The position numbers and the translations under genes are program-made. A stretch of 7,344 nt of DNA from Chloroflexota bacterium (lineage in GTDB: Bacteria; Chloroflexota; Chloroflexia; JAMDCE01): the NCBI GenBank assembly GCA_023489135.1, contig JAMDCE010000553.1:1-7344 (forward strand), read 5' to 3'. Each line of letters opens with the position of its first letter. Position 1 is the first letter of the stretch. A model generated the notes under the pieces. It saw nothing but the letters and a program-made list of their open reading frames with translations. It was not told the origin of the DNA and searched no databases. Below are positions 1 through 6,235 of this stretch, piece by piece.

Positions 1-2168
1 ACCGTCAGCCACCAGGCGATCATGGGATAGCGATTGAAGAGGTCCGATGGGTCGAACATCTGGAACCAGCTGCCGGTAATCTCATAGACGCCCTTATCGC
101 GGTCGCTCAATAGAAGGCCGTTGTTGTACTTGGACGCCATAAGGGGCGTGACCCTCACGACGTTATTCAACGACACCCGGCCCAACAGCTCACGAATTCG
201 GCCCGGGGTGTAGTCGTCCGTCTTCTGAAAAATGAGGACCTTCGGATGATCGTAAACGGTGAAGGTCTCGTCGGGCTGAATGAAAGCGTGGAGCCCGTTG
301 ATCTCCATGCCTCGGTCGTCGTTTATCTGAAGACCTCCGAGGTTGGGATACGAGGCGATGGTCTTCACCAACCTAAACCCAAGCTGGCCGTCGAACAGTA
401 AGCGGTAGTACTCGGTGGTCAACGGATAGCGCATCGGTAGGCGAGGGATGGATCCATAGAGTCGATTGCTGGTGACGAAGATGTACTGGGTCTGGTCCAG
501 TACCTTGGCCAGCTTCTCCAGCTTGGTGGCATCGTCGTCGTCGTAAGGCGCCAGGGTCAGCCCCGGGTAAAGGCTGGCGTTGAGCTCGGGACTCAATCCC
601 AGCGGAATGGGATCATCCCAGTGCTCGTTGGCGATGGTCGTGCCCCGTGGAATGTTCTGATAGATCCATTGCGACGCGGCAACACGCGTGGTCGGGCGCA
701 GATAGATATTGGAGTAGGCGATGGAATAGGCCAGGCTGGTCAGGACGACGAAGCAGATGAGAAAAAGGGCCAGCCCCTGCCGCCAGTTATGGGGCAACAG
801 ATGGCGGAGCCGTTTTCCTGATGAACCCGGGTCTTTTCCTGATGCCCCCGACTTTTGGCGATGATCGCCGTTTTCAGATCCATCCTCGGACGCGCTCGGT
901 TCTCCGGATGCGAGCGAAGTTTTCGGCCGAGCGCTTCTCCAGAAATGGATCAAGGCGAAAGCGGCGAAGAGAACCAGGGGCGGGTAGATCGGGTAGAAAT
1001 AGCGCATGCCTTTGGCCAGGACCTGCCCGTAGTAGACGAAATTGAATCCCACCCACACCAGGAGTGGAAGGTACCGCGCGCTCCGTGACCGGACGGCGTG
1101 GTAGATGGCGAAGATGAAGCCCAGCCAGGCGGCTATCCCCAGCGGGGGACCCATCCCCCAGAGGAGCATATCCTTCAGCGGGAAGAGGTAGGAAGGGGTG
1201 AAGGCGTACTGGTGGCTAGGTGGATAATCTATAATGCCTTCCACGGCCTCCTTCTGGCGGTTGACGTCGGCCAGGAACTGGGTGTTGGGCATGAAGCTGA
1301 AGAAAGACGTGCCGCTGAAGGCGTAGGGCTGGAGAATTCGGAACACGAGGCCGGCGATGGCCAGGATGACAAAGGCCGCCAGGGCGGTGGAGAAAATCAG
1401 GTCCATCGAGAACAAACGATCGATGGCTTTGCCCCCGGAGTCCGACCGAGCGGACCTCGCTTGCTGCTGGCGCAGGTGCTGCCGGTACATGCGCACGGCA
1501 ATCGCGACGACCACGGGCAGCACCAGCCAGGCCACGCTGCTCTTGCTAGCCAGGGCGAATCCGAAGGAGACCCCCGTCAGGAGGTAGTTTCTCAGCCCAC
1601 CGTCCAATTGCAGCCGTGTTGTGTAGTAGAGCACCAGCACCGCGAAGAAAACGGTGAAGGTGTCGAAGGCGAAGAAGTGGGAAAGCTGTATGGCGAACAC
1701 CGTGAAGGCCATCAGGGTCGCCGCCAGCAGCCCGACGGCGCTGCCGAAGAGCTTTCGACCCAATAGGAACAAGATCAAAATAGTGCCCAGATCGGCCAGC
1801 GCCGATAAGGCTCGCCCCAGAAAGAGAATCTTGTCGTAGCCATCGCGATCCAGAAGGGTGCCGATAGCTTTGGAAAAGAAGAGCGGGAAGGTGCCGTAGA
1901 CGAACGAGCCGAAATTCTGATTGTAAGGATTGAGCGGGGAAGTCGCGGTGTTGAAGTACTGTCCCAGGTTCTGGGGCCACTTGATGGCGGCGTCCACCAT
2001 CGTGATAAACCGCTCGTCGGGGTGCAGATGATGGCCGTTATCCCAATTCAGGCCGAGGAAGCGGAAATAGGCCCCCACGGCCAGGACGAGCATCAGTATA
2101 GCGACCACATACCATCTTTCCCGTTGCGCATTCGGCAGTTCATTCTTTAGCTCTTGGGGTTCCCCCAT
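1..2168 (-). CDS. GT39/PMT-type polytopic membrane glycosyltransferase, C-terminus cut by window edge
   Basis: The reading frame is open from an ATG at 2168-2166 to the left edge, giving 722 complete codons and no stop. The family is expected to move a sugar from a polyprenyl-phosphate carrier to an acceptor on the outer face of the membrane. The first membrane segment (about 20-38) is followed by an extracytoplasmic loop with HPDERF; Asp51-Glu52 matches the acidic pair essential in PMT/ArnT-like enzymes. Further hydrophobic segments lie near 120-137, 144-166, 169-183, 196-225, 257-278, about 320-415 (several, including GMRYFYPIYPP with Arg389) and 466-488. A 53-residue hydrophilic linker (411-463) interrupts them. 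Residues 489 to about 715 are soluble-like, then a new hydrophobic stretch (AWWLTV) starts at the edge. Shine-Dalgarno AGAGGG lies 6 nt upstream of the ATG, and the gene starts 18 nt after the methyltransferase stop. The acceptor is unknown. The family is judged from motifs; the Chloroflexota affinity is from recall. Confidence 0.85.
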   Translation of the reverse strand, partial: MGEPQELKNELPNAQRERWYVVAILMLVLAVGAYFRFLGLNWDNGHHLHPDERFITMVDAAIKWPQNLGQYFNTATSPLNPYNQNFGSFVYGTFPLFFSKAIGTLLDRDGYDKILFLGRALSALADLGTILILFLLGRKLFGSAVGLLAATLMAFTVFAIQLSHFFAFDTFTVFFAVLVLYYTTRLQLDGGLRNYLLTGVSFGFALASKSSVAWLVLPVVVAIAVRMYRQHLRQQQARSARSDSGGKAIDRLFSMDLIFSTALAAFVILAIAGLVFRILQPYAFSGTSFFSFMPNTQFLADVNRQKEAVEGIIDYPPSHQYAFTPSYLFPLKDMLLWGMGPPLGIAAWLGFIFAIYHAVRSRSARYLPLLVWVGFNFVYYGQVLAKGMRYFYPIYPPLVLFAAFALIHFWRSARPKTSLASGEPSASEDGSENGDHRQKSGASGKDPGSSGKRLRHLLPHNWRQGLALFLICFVVLTSLAYSIAYSNIYLRPTTRVAASQWIYQNIPRGTTIANEHWDDPIPLGLSPELNASLYPGLTLAPYDDDDATKLEKLAKVLDQTQYIFVTSNRLYGSIPRLPMRYPLTTEYYRLLFDGQLGFRLVKTIASYPNLGGLQINDDRGMEINGLHAFIQPDETFTVYDHPKVLIFQKTDDYTPGRIRELLGRVSLNNVVRVTPLMASKYNNGLLLSDRDKGVYEITGSWFQMFDPSDLFNRYPMIAWWLT
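813..854. repeat. two imperfect 21-bp tandem units inside the GT39 linker
   Basis: The 11-mer ttttcctgatg occurs at 813-823 and again at 834-844, exactly 21 bp apart. Over the whole 21-bp unit 16 positions agree. On the coding (minus) strand this gives GASGKDP then GSSGKRL, part of the Ser/Gly/Asp-rich linker between two membrane segments. The phase is a multiple of three, so copy-number change would keep the frame. Confidence 0.7.
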
Positions 2169-2186
2169 CGTCCACCCTCTCGTCGT

Positions 2187-2996
2187 TCAGCTTGAGCCCA
2201 TTGCCTGTTTTTTGCCTTGTTTCCGGCAGAGGAAGAATACGTAGGCGCCCACTTCCGGCTCCGGCTCATTATAGAATCGATCCAGCCACTTTTCCAACGG
2301 CAAGAAGGAGGTCTTGTTCGGGAACAGCACCCAGCGGCCGATCAGCTTCCTGGTGATCAAGCTGGGCGCGCTGAAGTAGTGACTGAGATCGAAGAAGTGC
2401 ATGGCCCTCTCCGACATGTAGTAGGACGAAGACACCACTCCGAAGCCGGCTTCTTCCAGCATCTCGCTCCAGCCTTCGCGGGAGAAGCGGTGGTGATGCC
2501 GGGAGATGGAATCGAACCAGCGGCCGTAGGCGTCGCCCAGGGTTCCCAGCCCCAGCCTTCGAAGCAGACCGCTTCCCAAAAGGAAATCAGCGAAACGGTG
2601 GCTGGGCACGGTCAGGGCAAAGCTCCCTCCGGGCACCAGGACCCGGTTGATCTCGCCGAGCGCGGTCTTGATCTCAGGAATGTGTTCCACCACGCAGTTG
2701 CTGATCACGGTGTTGAAGCTGGAGTCCGGAAACGGTATGTCACAGGCGCTGGCCACGGCCAGCCGGCGGTAGGCGTTCCGCTCGGCCGCTTCGGCCAACG
2801 ACAGCGAAGAGGGATCGATCCCAAAATCCAGCGGCGTGGAGAACAGCACCTGCGCGAAGTGTCCGTCGCCACAGCCGACGTCCAGTATCGGCCCGGCGAA
2901 CTGGAACTGAGCGTATAGCTTGCACTCGATGGCTCTCAGTATCACCCGGTGCATCGGCACCGAGCGCAAGTGCTCTCTTAGGAAATGATCCGACAC
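2187..2996 (-). CDS. class I SAM-dependent methyltransferase (Methyltransf_11 type)
   Basis: This 269-residue cytoplasmic protein should transfer a methyl group from S-adenosylmethionine; the substrate cannot be read from the sequence. Motif I is LDVGCGDG (about 38-45). The acidic residue at the end of strand 2 is Asp61 in GIDPS. DIPFPDSSFNTVIS (86-99) followed by CVVEHI is the usual motif II region, and INRVLVPGGSFALTVP (116-131) is the post-II/III segment typical of Methyltransf_11. The C-terminal half is rich in aromatic residues and His (SRHHHRFS near 165-172), probably the substrate-binding part. The start is GTG at 2996-2994, whose G is also the last base of the preceding glycosyltransferase stop (TAGTG), so translation is probably coupled. 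Only a weak GGGG lies upstream. The flanking glycosyltransferases suggest a sugar or glycolipid substrate, which is inference. A downstream in-frame Met15 is the main alternative start. Confidence 0.93.
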   Translation of the reverse strand: MSDHFLREHLRSVPMHRVILRAIECKLYAQFQFAGPILDVGCGDGHFAQVLFSTPLDFGIDPSSLSLAEAAERNAYRRLAVASACDIPFPDSSFNTVISNCVVEHIPEIKTALGEINRVLVPGGSFALTVPSHRFADFLLGSGLLRRLGLGTLGDAYGRWFDSISRHHHRFSREGWSEMLEEAGFGVVSSSYYMSERAMHFFDLSHYFSAPSLITRKLIGRWVLFPNKTSFLPLEKWLDRFYNEPEPEVGAYVFFLCRKQGKKQAMGSS

Positions 2997-4141
2997 TATC
3001 GTACCCCGAACAAGCGCTCGTATTCCCGCACGGTCGTTTCGATATCAAACAGCTTCGCTATCTCCTCGTGAGGGCGCACATATCTCTCCCTGTTTTCCAG
3101 CACTTTCACGATCTCTCGGGCCAGGGACGCCGAGTCGCGCGGTGGCACGATCTCACCCATTCCTGTGATTCGTATGGGCTCCCGCACCCCGGGGAGGTTG
3201 CTGGCGATCACGGGCGTTCCGCAGAGCATGGCTTCCACTTGCACCAGACCGAAGGATTCCGTGGAATTGATGCTGGGAACGGTCAGCACGTCGCACACGG
3301 AGAAGAACTTGCCCATTTCTTGCGGCGGTAGAACGCCCAGAAACTGAAGCGCGTCGCTCTGTTTCCTGATGAGATGATCGAGCCGGGCGAAGACGTTCTC
3401 TCCCAGGACGTTCTGGTACTCGCCGGCGAAGACGGCCGTGGTGTTGGGCAATCGCTCGCGAACCAGGGGCATCGCTTCGAGCAGGTACTCTGCCCCCTTC
3501 TCGGTAGCCAGCCGCGCGGCGAAGCCGACCACGCGCTTGCCGTCCAGCCCTGTTTTCTGCCTGAACTCCAGTGTTTGCTCCGGCGTGGAACACGCCACCT
3601 CTATCGGAGGATAAATGGTGTGCGTCTTATGGCGGAAGCGGGAGAGGTAGCCGGAATTCTCGGCGTAATCTCGCGTGTAGGTCACGATGGCGTCGGCCAT
3701 CTGAGCGGCAGCGAGATTTCCGGTCGTCGCCACCCGCTCGACCAGGCGATTGAGCTTTCCGGGGGGCAGCTGGAGATCGCAGTGGTAGGTCAGCACCACC
3801 CTCTTGCCTGCTAACTTGCCGAAAAGCGCCGGGATCGATCCCTCCATCTGGGGAAGGTGTATGCTAACTATGTCGGTGGCGGACACGTGGGACCAGACGC
3901 TGGCGGGGAAGGTGGGCATAACGACGCCCTTGCTCAACCTGAAGAGCACCGGGACCCGCACGATCTCCACACCGTCCAACCACTCGCGCACCGGCAGATT
4001 GTTCTGATAGTGCGAGGTGAGCACGGTCACTCCATACCCTCTTTGAGCCAGCGCCTTGGCCAGCCGCTGCACGTAGATGGTAAGGCCGCTCACGTGCGGG
4101 GAGTAATAAGTTAGCACCAACAGGATTTTGGCTCTCTTCAT
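2996..4141 (-). CDS. GT4-family glycosyltransferase (GT-B fold)
   Basis: This 381-residue protein is a retaining, nucleotide-sugar-dependent glycosyltransferase acting at the cytoplasmic side of the membrane; donor and acceptor are unknown. The N-terminal domain opens with KILLVLTYYSPHVSGLTIYV (4-24), including the flexible Gly-rich loop. The C-terminal domain starts near GKRVVGFAARLATEKGAEYL (201-220), whose Arg210 and Lys215 match the phosphate-contacting pair of GT4 enzymes. The E-x7-E motif is intact in TESFGLVQVEAM, with Glu295 and Glu303. GTPVIASNLPGVREPI follows, as expected. An upstream ATG at 4204 would add 21 Arg-rich residues lying over the dehydrogenase C-terminus; I reject it because the fold begins at MKRAKILLVL. 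The chosen ATG is 2 nt after the dehydrogenase stop with no strong Shine-Dalgarno, suggesting coupling. Its own stop overlaps the next start by one base. Confidence 0.95.
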   Translation of the reverse strand: MKRAKILLVLTYYSPHVSGLTIYVQRLAKALAQRGYGVTVLTSHYQNNLPVREWLDGVEIVRVPVLFRLSKGVVMPTFPASVWSHVSATDIVSIHLPQMEGSIPALFGKLAGKRVVLTYHCDLQLPPGKLNRLVERVATTGNLAAAQMADAIVTYTRDYAENSGYLSRFRHKTHTIYPPIEVACSTPEQTLEFRQKTGLDGKRVVGFAARLATEKGAEYLLEAMPLVRERLPNTTAVFAGEYQNVLGENVFARLDHLIRKQSDALQFLGVLPPQEMGKFFSVCDVLTVPSINSTESFGLVQVEAMLCGTPVIASNLPGVREPIRITGMGEIVPPRDSASLAREIVKVLENRERYVRPHEEIAKLFDIETTVREYERLFGVR

Positions 4142-4143
4142 GT

Positions 4144-4932
4144 CTATGCCATCGAGTAGCCGCCGCTGACGCTGAGGGTCTGGCCGGTGATGTGACCGGC
4201 GCACCGGTCAGAGGCCAGGAAAATGACGGCGTTGGCGGTGTCCTCGGGCTGGCCCAGCTTGCGCAGCGGGTACACTTTCTTGGCCGCCTCCAACGCGTCC
4301 GACGACATATAGACGGCCTGCGTTTTCCAGAGGCTGCTGTCGCCTACCTCGTCTTCCTTCCCGGGGGTCAAGCCGGGGCACACCACGTTCAGTCGTATTC
4401 CGTGGCGGCCGACTTCGCGGGCCAGGGATTTGGACATGGCGATCACCCCGCCCTTGCATCCGGAGTAGACGACCTCGCGATACTCGCCGATGCGGCCGGC
4501 GTCGGAGGCAATGCTGACAATGCTGCCCGACTTCCTCTCGATCATGTGATCGATCACGGCTCGAACGCAATTGATGGCGCTCCAGAAATTGACCGCGACC
4601 TCTTTTTCCCACTCTTCCCGTGGCTTCTCGACGAACAGCCTGTCGATCGTCCATCCCACGCAGTTTACCAGCACGTCTATCTGCTGATAGGCGTCCAGCG
4701 CGGTGCGAACCATCTGCTGCACGCTGTCCCAATTGGTGACGTCCGTTTTCACCGTCGTGCACTGGCCGCCTATTTCCCTTATCAGCGCGGCAACCTTCTC
4801 GGCCTGCGCCTGATCGATGTCGGCGATGACCAGCTTGGCGCCCTCGCGAGCAAAACCGATGGATACCGCTCGCCCGATGTTAGAGCCGCCGCCGGTCACG
4901 ATCACGGTCTTGTCCCGCAAACCAAGGTCCAT
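4144..4932 (-). CDS. classical SDR-family NAD(P)-dependent dehydrogenase, BadH/FabG-like
   Basis: This 262-residue Rossmann-fold oxidoreductase should interconvert a hydroxyl and a keto group using NAD(P)H. The cofactor motif is TGGGSNIG (13-20), where the usual middle glycine is Asn18. Asp39 (ADID, 38-41) at the end of strand 2 suggests NAD rather than NADP. Asp65 contacts adenine, and the usual NNAG reads NCVG (90-93). The catalytic tetrad is intact: Asn115, Ser143, Tyr156 and Lys160 (YSGCK). The ending ITGQTLSVSGGYSMA is typical of the family. From memory, the stretches IASDAGRIG, VYSGCKGG and LNVVCPG resemble BadH, the 2-hydroxycyclohexanecarboxyl-CoA dehydrogenase of anaerobic alicyclic acid breakdown; FabG-like reductases are the alternative. 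It is the first gene of the minus-strand operon, with a strong Shine-Dalgarno 8 nt upstream. The divergent acyl-CoA dehydrogenase supports a CoA-ester substrate, whereas the downstream glycosyltransferases do not. Confidence 0.95.
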   Translation of the reverse strand: MDLGLRDKTVIVTGGGSNIGRAVSIGFAREGAKLVIADIDQAQAEKVAALIREIGGQCTTVKTDVTNWDSVQQMVRTALDAYQQIDVLVNCVGWTIDRLFVEKPREEWEKEVAVNFWSAINCVRAVIDHMIERKSGSIVSIASDAGRIGEYREVVYSGCKGGVIAMSKSLAREVGRHGIRLNVVCPGLTPGKEDEVGDSSLWKTQAVYMSSDALEAAKKVYPLRKLGQPEDTANAVIFLASDRCAGHITGQTLSVSGGYSMA

Positions 4933-4940
4933 TGCGGTTT

Positions 4941-4945
4941 CCTCC
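4941..4945 (-). promoter_or_regulatory. strong ribosome binding site of the SDR gene
   Basis: The minus strand reads AGGGAGG immediately upstream of the dehydrogenase, with the GGAGG core ending 8 nt before the ATG at 4932. It is the best Shine-Dalgarno in the window and fixes this start. Confidence 0.85.
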
Positions 4946-4967
4946 CTCTTAATGTATCACCGGGCGA

Positions 4968-4996
4968 ATTCTACCACGTGCGCCCCACCTGGGCAA
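4968..4996 (-). promoter_or_regulatory. sigma70-type promoter for the minus-strand operon
   Basis: On the minus strand TTGCCC (4996-4991, 4 of 6 to TTGACA) is followed after exactly 17 nt by TAGAAT (4973-4968, 5 of 6 to TATAAT). Transcription would begin near 4961, leaving a leader of about 28 nt that contains the Shine-Dalgarno. A CACGTG palindrome (4975-4980) sits inside the spacer and could be a binding site or chance. No other promoter of this quality was seen for the four-gene unit. The assignment is by eye. Confidence 0.62.
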
Positions 4997-5011
4997 CTCA
5001 CCCTCTACTTA

Positions 5012-5040
5012 TTGACTGCCGTCTGGTTCTCGGGTAGACT
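5012..5040 (+). promoter_or_regulatory. sigma70-type promoter for the acyl-CoA dehydrogenase/RmuC unit
   Basis: TTGACT (5012-5017, 5 of 6 to consensus) and TAGACT (5035-5040, 4 of 6) are separated by exactly 17 nt. Transcription would start near 5047, giving a leader of about 40 nt before the ATG at 5087. The promoter points away from the minus-strand promoter, and the two -35 boxes are separated by 15 nt (4997-5011), so a regulator bound between them could affect both units. Confidence 0.6.
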
Positions 5041-5072
5041 GAAGCAAACGCGCTGGGATCGGGCGCAACTTG

Positions 5073-5078
5073 GGAGAG
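5073..5078 (+). promoter_or_regulatory. ribosome binding site of the acyl-CoA dehydrogenase gene
   Basis: GGAGAG ends 8 nt before the ATG at 5087. It selects this start over the in-frame ATG at 4817, which would place 90 extra residues over the divergent dehydrogenase gene and both promoters. Confidence 0.75.
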
Positions 5079-5086
5079 TGCTCCAC

Positions 5087-6235
5087 ATGGAATTCGAGCT
5101 GACCAAAGAGCAGAAGTCTATTCAAAAAGCCGCGATGGAGTTTGCCGAGGGGGAGTTCGACCGCGATTATGCCCTGGAGCACGAACAGAATCACAGCTAT
5201 CCCCTGGAATTGCGCAAAAAGGCCTGTGAGCTGGGATTCGTCTGCCTGCACTGGCCAGAAGAGTACGGCGGGCAGGGTTACGGAGTGCTGGAAAGCGTGT
5301 TGGTGTGGGAGTCCTTCTGCCGAAAGGACTCGGGATTGGGCGTGGCGATCCTCCTGTCCAGATTGGGCGCCGAGATAATCCTGAAGGCTGGGTCCGAGGA
5401 GCAAAAGAAGAAGTACCTGCCACCGGTGGCCTCGGGCGAAATGATCTCGGCGGCGGCCTTTAGCGAGCCTGACCACGGCAGCGACATTACCGAAGTGGCC
5501 ACGACCGCGGTCAAGAACGACGACGAGTGGCTGATAAACGGCAGCAAGATCTTTATTACCAATGGCTGCATCGCCGATTACGTGGTCGTCCTATGCCTCA
5601 CGGATTCATCGGCGACGCCGAAATACCGCGGCATGGGCACCTTCGTCGTCGAATCCGGCCGCGAGGGGTTTGATGCCTGCGAGGTGGGGACCAAGATGGG
5701 CATCAAAATGACGTCCACCGCTCTGATCAGCTTCAACAACGTGCGCGTTCCGCACGGCAATCTGGTGGGGCAGGAGGGCGGTGGCTTCTACAACACTATG
5801 GGCTTCATTAACGAAAGCAGGGTCGGTATCGCCGCTCAGGCGTTGGGCACGGCGCAGGGGGCATTCGATCGGGCGCTGGCCTATGCCAAGCAGCGCGTCC
5901 AGTTCGGCCGTCCGATATCGGCTTTTCAGGTTATTCAGCACAAGCTGGCCGACATGGCCACCAAGATCGAAACCGCCAGGCTAATGGTCTACAAAGCCGC
6001 CTGGCTCATCGATCAGGGCAAGGGCGATATCAAGATATCCTCGATGGCCAAGCTCCACGCCGCGCGCGTGGCGGTCGAGGTTTGCGAGGAGGCTGTTCAG
6101 ATATTCGGCGGCTACGGTTACTTCCTGGAGAACGAGGTGGAGCGTTTCTATCGCGACGCGCGGATAACAGAGATATACGAGGGAACGCGCGAAATCCAGA
6201 AGAACACCATAGCGTCGAGATTGATTGGCGAGTGA
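5087..6235 (+). CDS. acyl-CoA dehydrogenase (FAD-dependent)
   Basis: This 382-residue protein should introduce an alpha-beta double bond into an acyl-CoA, passing electrons to electron-transfer flavoprotein; length and domains match typical homotetrameric family members. The N-terminal helical domain spans about 1-115. The middle beta domain contains AAFSEPDHGSD (123-133), the FAD/substrate signature, with DH where many homologues have a small residue then Ala. It continues with WLINGSKIFITNG (148-160). The C-terminal helical domain has QRVQFGRPISAFQ (269-281) and the FGGYGYFLENEVERFYRDAR signature (340-359). The catalytic base is Glu365 in IYEGT, the position used by medium- and short-chain enzymes. 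Chain length or ring specificity cannot be read; the divergent BadH-like dehydrogenase makes an alicyclic or beta-oxidation role plausible, but that is inference. Its stop overlaps the next ATG by one base. Confidence 0.97.
   Translation: MEFELTKEQKSIQKAAMEFAEGEFDRDYALEHEQNHSYPLELRKKACELGFVCLHWPEEYGGQGYGVLESVLVWESFCRKDSGLGVAILLSRLGAEIILKAGSEEQKKKYLPPVASGEMISAAAFSEPDHGSDITEVATTAVKNDDEWLINGSKIFITNGCIADYVVVLCLTDSSATPKYRGMGTFVVESGREGFDACEVGTKMGIKMTSTALISFNNVRVPHGNLVGQEGGGFYNTMGFINESRVGIAAQALGTAQGAFDRALAYAKQRVQFGRPISAFQVIQHKLADMATKIETARLMVYKAAWLIDQGKGDIKISSMAKLHAARVAVEVCEEAVQIFGGYGYFLENEVERFYRDARITEIYEGTREIQKNTIASRLIGE

Noticed and set aside
1098..1766. 222-codon plus-strand open frame
   Set aside because: It lies antisense to the continuous GT39 frame; its product is rich in Gly, Glu, Gln and His with no motif, whereas the minus frame gives clear membrane helices.
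1546..1980. 144-codon minus-strand open frame
   Set aside because: It is out of phase with the 722-codon GT39 frame, Arg/Leu-rich and without motifs.
2217..2918. 233-codon plus-strand open frame
   Set aside because: Antisense shadow of the methyltransferase, whose SAM motifs are unmistakable.
4982..4994. GCCC/GGGC inverted repeat in the intergenic region
   Set aside because: Four-base arms are expected by chance in GC-rich DNA.
4192..5037. 281-codon plus-strand open frame
   Set aside because: Antisense to the SDR gene and running through both promoters; composition is typical of a GC-rich shadow frame.
5073..5084. GGAG-AGTG-CTCC hairpin over the acyl-CoA dehydrogenase Shine-Dalgarno
   Set aside because: Only four base pairs with no extension, so too weak to claim as a control element.
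4817..5086. N-terminal extension of the acyl-CoA dehydrogenase by 90 codons
   Set aside because: It overlaps the divergent SDR gene and promoters, has no family similarity, and the family N-terminus and Shine-Dalgarno fit the ATG at 5087.
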